A DNA stretch of 10,000 nucleotides, taken from positions 1 to 10,000 of the forward strand of contig JAIWNQ010000128.1 in NCBI GenBank assembly GCA_020216745.1, written 5' to 3'. This document shows, one piece after another, positions 6,880 to 10,000 of this stretch. Below the pieces are notes generated by a model. That model saw nothing but the letters and a program-made list of their open reading frames with translations. It searched no databases and was not told the origin of the DNA. Position 1 is the stretch's first letter; each line of letters opens with the position of its first letter. This DNA comes from Candidatus Hydrogenedens sp. (GTDB lineage: Bacteria; Hydrogenedentota; Hydrogenedentia; Hydrogenedentales; Hydrogenedentaceae). Made by a program: the position numbers and the translations under genes.

Positions 6880-8721
6880 TTATACAGCCACAGAGGGCTT
6901 GCGAAGGGGTTCATCAATTCTTGTTCGTTTATTTACCTCTTCAACGGTAGTTATTCCCATTGTTGCCTTACGCCAGGCATCTTCACGCATCGTCGACATG
7001 CCTGATAAACGTGCTTCACGGCGGATAGCAGTAGCTGATTCTCCACGCATTACCATATCACGAATACGGTCTGTTGTTTGTAATAACTCATACACACCTA
7101 ACCGACCTTGATAACCTGTCTGATTACAATTATCACATCCAGCTCCATGGAATAGTTCAACTTTGGATAGGTCTACAGGAAAACCTAATCGGCGAATTTC
7201 AAATTCAGGTGGAGTATAAGGCTCTTTGCAAGCAGTACAAATAGTTCTCACCAAACGTTGAGCAAGTACACAACGGATACCAGATGCTACAAGGAATGGT
7301 TTTACACCTATATCAATTAAACGAGTAAATGCAGTCGCAGTATCGTTAGTGTGTAATGTGGAGAAAACCAAATGCCCTGTAAGAGCCGCTTTAATCGCAA
7401 TTTCAGCGGTTTCAAGGTCACGGATTTCACCGACCATAACGATATCAGGGTCTTGACGGAATATGGCACGTAATGCACGTGCAAAATCCCAACCAATCTC
7501 ATGGTTAATTTGTACCTGATTAATCCCTGTTATCTGATATTCAACTGGATCCTCCAAAGTGATAATTTTCACATCTGGCTGATTTAATGTATGTAACGAC
7601 GCATAAAGTGTTGTTGTCTTTCCTGAACCAGTAGGACCTGTTACAAGGACAACACCTGTTGAATGTTCAATTGTCCGTTCCCATGCCTTCTGCATCTGTG
7701 GACTAAATCCCAACTGCCCTAACCCTAACATCAAACCACTTTTATCAAGAATACGCATAACTACACTTTCGCCAAAAACAGCAGGAAGAGCACTAACACG
7801 CAGGTCTATCACCTTATTTCCTAAGGTCATTTTTATACGACCATCTTGTGGTACACGTTTCTCAGAGATATCCATCCCTGCCATAATTTTAAGTCGTGAA
7901 ATAATGGCTGCCTGAGCACGCTTTGGCGGTAATGGCATCAAATGCATCACACCATCAATTCGATATCTGACCTTTACATCCGTCTTACCTGGTTCTACAT
8001 GAATATCACTTGCACGCAACCGAAATGCTTCTAATATCATTTGATGAACATATTTAACAACAGGGTTATCTGCATCACCTTCGTCCATACCTTCCGTAGT
8101 GATTGTGGAAGAAGGCATGTTTGCTTCATCCATACTTATACTACTTAGAGAAATATCACTCGCACTAAAGCTCGCAGCAGAACTAATGGAACTATCCAAA
8201 CCACTCATGTTGGACATCGATGTCAACGAACTAACACTACTTGCGCTACTTGCTGAACTCAATAAACTTTCTACTGTCGTTTCTTGCGTCCCATAATACT
8301 TACTTAACGCCATCGAAATTTCTTCAGGAGATGCCAACACTGGTTCAACAGGTCGATCCAACAAACGGGAAATATTATCAAGGTTATTGACATTCGTCGG
8401 GTCAGATGTGGCAATTATAACTTTATCACCTCGTATCTCTACTGGTACCACTCGATATAATGTCGCTATACTTCCATCCATTACACTGCGAACTCGCTCG
8501 GGTATCTCGCGGTCACTTAATTTAATAATAGGAAGTCCCAACTGAGTAGAGAGTGTTTCTATAATATGACTTTTACTTATATACCCAAGACGAACTAAAA
8601 TCTCACCTATCTTTCGATGTGACATCGTCGTTTGCTGACGATGTATTGCCTCTCGTAGATGTTCCTCCGTTATTATCTTCTTTTCAAGAAGTATTTGCCC
8701 AAATAACTTATAGGTGCTCAT
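6880..8721 (-). CDS. gspE: GspE/PilB assembly ATPase no. 1 with serine-rich linker
   Basis: A 613-residue secretion ATPase. An MshEN-like domain (1-145) has a degenerate first 24-residue motif at 6-29, where RLG is LFG and the conserved Gly is Lys15. The second motif is better kept ([11 protein letters not shown], 37-60). Next is a serine-rich linker (about 152-205), 25 of 54 residues being Ser. The T2SSE core follows: ASDIHVEP (237-244), Asp-box region (289-325), Walker [10 protein letters not shown] (362-370), Walker [10 protein letters not shown] (424-432, Glu432), His box [12 protein letters not shown] (448-459). The zinc tetracysteine is C495/C498 and C529/C532. It is catalytically complete, so another assembly motor. 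The SD AGGAA is 7 nt before the ATG. It is the first gene after a 210-bp promoter-like spacer and is followed by pilT 20 bp later. A pilB-pilT order is usual for type IVa pili, so this copy may be the true PilB. Confidence 0.95.
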   Translation of the reverse strand: MSTYKLFGQILLEKKIITEEHLREAIHRQQTTMSHRKIGEILVRLGYISKSHIIETLSTQLGLPIIKLSDREIPERVRSVMDGSIATLYRVVPVEIRGDKVIIATSDPTNVNNLDNISRLLDRPVEPVLASPEEISMALSKYYGTQETTVESLLSSASSASSVSSLTSMSNMSGLDSSISSAASFSASDISLSSISMDEANMPSSTITTEGMDEGDADNPVVKYVHQMILEAFRLRASDIHVEPGKTDVKVRYRIDGVMHLMPLPPKRAQAAIISRLKIMAGMDISEKRVPQDGRIKMTLGNKVIDLRVSALPAVFGESVVMRILDKSGLMLGLGQLGFSPQMQKAWERTIEHSTGVVLVTGPTGSGKTTTLYASLHTLNQPDVKIITLEDPVEYQITGINQVQINHEIGWDFARALRAIFRQDPDIVMVGEIRDLETAEIAIKAALTGHLVFSTLHTNDTATAFTRLIDIGVKPFLVASGIRCVLAQRLVRTICTACKEPYTPPEFEIRRLGFPVDLSKVELFHGAGCDNCNQTGYQGRLGVYELLQTTDRIRDMVMRGESATAIRREARLSGMSTMREDAWRKATMGITTVEEVNKRTRIDEPLRKPSVAV

Positions 8722-8808
8722 AACATATTTCCTAAAAATCTTCTATATTATATACTCTATCATAATTAAATTAAAAAATCAATGTTAAAAATGCGATTTT
8801 AGTCATAA

Positions 8809-8836
8809 TTCATAAAAAAATATCCAATTTTGTCAA
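8809..8836 (-). promoter_or_regulatory. Candidate sigma70 promoter before ATPase no. 1
   Basis: In the AT-rich 210-bp gap between the GspM-like and first ATPase genes, the minus strand has a consensus -35 TTGACA (8836-8831), a 16-nt spacer and TATGAA (8814-8809, four of six matches to TATAAT). Transcription would begin near 8802, about 80 nt before the ATPase start. AT-rich DNA yields chance matches, so only the perfect -35 lends weight. Confidence 0.35.
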
Positions 8837-8873
8837 TAATTATCTTTCCGTTTCTCCCATTTATCTTTAATAC

Positions 8874-8900
8874 ATTATACCACATATCTATATAAAACAA
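8874..8900 (-). promoter_or_regulatory. Candidate extended -10 promoter before ATPase no. 1
   Basis: The minus strand reads TGGTATAAT (8882-8874), a perfect TATAAT -10 with the TGn extension. A weak TTGTTT -35 lies 15 nt upstream (8900-8895). Transcription would start near 8867, leaving a leader of about 145 nt before the ATPase gene. With the second candidate 40 bp downstream, this gap probably restarts transcription for the motor block. TGGTATAA also occurs in the palindrome before gspG. Confidence 0.4.
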
Positions 8901-8931
8901 TTCCAAATTTAATACAAAATATAAATCAAAA

Positions 8932-9444
8932 TTATTTCAACGTTACAAGTGTTAACTCACAATCTATTCCCTTGCCACTTTGATTTGGCTTAAACTTATC
9001 TAATTTATAAACTGCAACCAGATAAGAATCGGAATATATTCTTTGCAAAAATTCTGAAAATCTTTTTAAGGATACACCTTCCAATTTGACTTGAACCATT
9101 GGCTGTCGTGGACTTCCTGAACGTGCCCGATAGTTATCTAATTTTGCTTTCTCTGTTAATTTCGTATCTTTTAGCACCTGGTTGATGTAAGAGAAGAAAT
9201 CAAAATTCTGAGGTCGTTTCTCTATTATCTGGAAAAGCATCTCTTGAGTTTTTAAACTTTCTTCCTGCTCTTTTTTTAATTTTTCGACCATCTGTAAATT
9301 ATGGTAAGCCTGATTTAGTTCACTTCGAGATTGTAAAAATTTTCGATAAGGTCCCCTTTGTAGATAAATAGCCATACCTATCACCGCAATAAAACTAACA
9401 ATCATTGTAATAAAATAAATGCGGTCAACTACTGAATGTGTCAT
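8932..9444 (-). CDS. GspM/PilO-like assembly-platform protein
   Basis: A 170-residue bitopic inner-membrane protein with a short cytoplasmic N-terminus and one transmembrane helix (about 9-29). A charged, probably coiled-coil stretch follows (38-75, e.g. QMVEKLKKEQEESLKTQE), then a small periplasmic alpha/beta domain. That domain includes VQVKLEGVSLKRFSEFLQRI (117-136) and ends CELTLVTLK, a pattern common to GspM and PilO ferredoxin-like domains. Such proteins dimerise with GspL or PilN and link the cytoplasmic motor to the periplasmic filament. Start choice: AAGGAG lies 9 nt before the ATG at 9444. Reading back to an upstream ATG at 9543 would overlap the preceding gene by 86 bp without an SD and is rejected. 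The gene begins 13 bp after the GspL/PilN-like stop, as expected for an operon pair. GspM versus PilO cannot be separated on sequence alone. Confidence 0.8.
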   Translation of the reverse strand: MTHSVVDRIYFITMIVSFIAVIGMAIYLQRGPYRKFLQSRSELNQAYHNLQMVEKLKKEQEESLKTQEMLFQIIEKRPQNFDFFSYINQVLKDTKLTEKAKLDNYRARSGSPRQPMVQVKLEGVSLKRFSEFLQRIYSDSYLVAVYKLDKFKPNQSGKGIDCELTLVTLK

Positions 9445-9457
9445 TAAATAAAACTCC

Positions 9458-10000
9458 TTATTGGTTCTTACTTGGTTTTTCTTCTGGTGTCTGTTCCGTA
9501 ATTGGCATAGACATCTTTTCTGGCTTTTGAATTCGTATAGCAAAACTGGTCATATTTCCCTGAGCACTTAACTCGGGGTCATCGGTTATATTAAAATACT
9601 TCACTTTCCTCAACTCTTCAATTGCTTGATTTATAAATGCGGAATCACTCGTTGTTCCCTGGATACGAATCCACCAGCTCTGAACATCTGGGGAACTCAT
9701 TCGTATTTCATTTATGTTCACCTTATCCGAGGGTAATTTTTCCGCAATTATATTAAGTATTTCCAAAAGTGGAGGGTCAAAAAATGGAGTTAAATCTATA
9801 TTAGCATCAAGCCCTTTCTCTTGATTTATTCTCTCTATTTCCTGAGTAAGCTGGTCAGCATTTACCTTATTTAAATTTGCATGCACTAAATTACTTAACG
9901 TTAATTGCTGAAGGAAAAAGGCTCCACAAACAAGCCCCGTTAAAACTAAACAATTTGTAAAAATAAGATGTTTTGATAAAGGAGCCAAATAAGCAGAAAG
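9458..10000 (-). CDS. GspL (C-terminal) or PilN-like assembly protein, 5' end beyond window
   Basis: The reading frame is open to the right edge, so the N-terminus is missing; 180 codons are seen. A transmembrane helix lies at about window residues 12-33 (LIFTNCLVLTGLVCGAFFLQ). A helical linker follows (38-64), then a periplasmic alpha/beta domain: PPLLEILNIIAEKLPSDKV, then WWIRIQGTTSDSAFINQAIEEL, ending in AIRIQ and a Pro/Glu-rich tail. This order, with LxxLxxxAxxLP early and an IxGxxxD/SxxxINxxIxxL segment, is that of PilN and of the C-terminal half of GspL. GspL also carries a large cytoplasmic actin-like part equivalent to PilM, so the missing upstream sequence decides between the two. 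The GspM/PilO-like gene begins 13 bp downstream. A TTG at 9988 is not a credible start, because the frame continues upstream and the gene would start inside the helix region. Confidence 0.75.
   Translation of the reverse strand, partial: LSAYLAPLSKHLIFTNCLVLTGLVCGAFFLQQLTLSNLVHANLNKVNADQLTQEIERINQEKGLDANIDLTPFFDPPLLEILNIIAEKLPSDKVNINEIRMSSPDVQSWWIRIQGTTSDSAFINQAIEELRKVKYFNITDDPELSAQGNMTSFAIRIQKPEKMSMPITEQTPEEKPSKNQ

Noticed and set aside
7317..7502. Minus-strand open frame of 61 codons inside ATPase no. 1
   Set aside because: It is an out-of-frame shadow of the highly conserved Walker B/His box region.
8107..8268. Serine-rich stretch as a frameshift or assembly artefact
   Set aside because: The same frame encodes a clear MshEN-type domain before it and a full T2SSE core after it, without stops.
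9445..9543. Longer N-terminus for the GspM/PilO-like gene
   Set aside because: It would overlap the GspL/PilN-like gene by 86 bp with no SD, whereas the ATG at 9444 has AAGGAG at good spacing.
1..10000. tRNA, rRNA, CRISPR array, insertion sequence or phage genes
   Set aside because: No tandem spaced repeats, terminal inverted repeats with a transposase, or RNA-gene signatures were seen on either strand; the window is almost fully used by the one cluster.

Overview
The window holds one contiguous minus-strand gene cluster for a type II secretion / type IV pilus-like machine. It has nine complete or nearly complete coding regions plus one cut at the left edge, and no convincing plus-strand gene. 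The DNA is AT-rich, Shine-Dalgarno (SD) sequences of the AAGGAG type precede most genes, and the proteins belong to inner-membrane and periplasmic assembly families. This points to a diderm bacterium. The long, divergent pseudopilins and the unusual gene order fit an uncultivated or poorly sampled lineage (for example around Planctomycetota, Hydrogenedentota or Omnitrophota) better than a well-studied proteobacterium, but the sequence alone does not fix the taxon.

In the direction of transcription (high to low coordinates) the layout is as follows. A gspL/pilN-type assembly protein enters from the right edge (9458-10000). A gspM/pilO-type partner follows (8932-9444). A 210-bp AT-rich spacer with two candidate sigma70 promoters comes next. 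Then comes a tight block of four motor and platform genes: first GspE/PilB ATPase (6880-8721), PilT retraction ATPase (5750-6859), second GspE/PilB ATPase (3946-5724) and GspF/PilC platform protein (2693-3931). After a 130-bp spacer with a perfect palindrome lies the GspG-type major pseudopilin (1690-2562). After a 15-bp stem-loop come three minor-pseudopilin-like genes: GspH-like (712-1605), GspI-like (296-715) and a GspJ-like gene cut by the left edge (1-312).

Functionally, GspE-type ATPases power the polytopic GspF protein so that pseudopilins are extracted from the inner membrane into a periplasmic filament. The GspL/PilN and GspM/PilO proteins link the cytoplasmic motor to the periplasm. 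The GspH/I/J-like proteins would prime or cap the filament. PilT normally depolymerises type IV pili and is not a standard type II secretion component, so the locus looks like a hybrid or a dynamic, retractable pseudopilus. No outer-membrane secretin, prepilin peptidase or GspK gene lies in the window.

The most interesting features are: (i) two intact GspE paralogues flanking PilT; (ii) a near-perfect tandem c-di-GMP-binding (MshEN) signature in the second GspE, against a degraded first copy in the other; (iii) a serine-saturated linker in the first GspE; (iv) an enlarged GspG and GspH; (v) palindromes on both sides of gspG that could set its expression apart from its neighbours.
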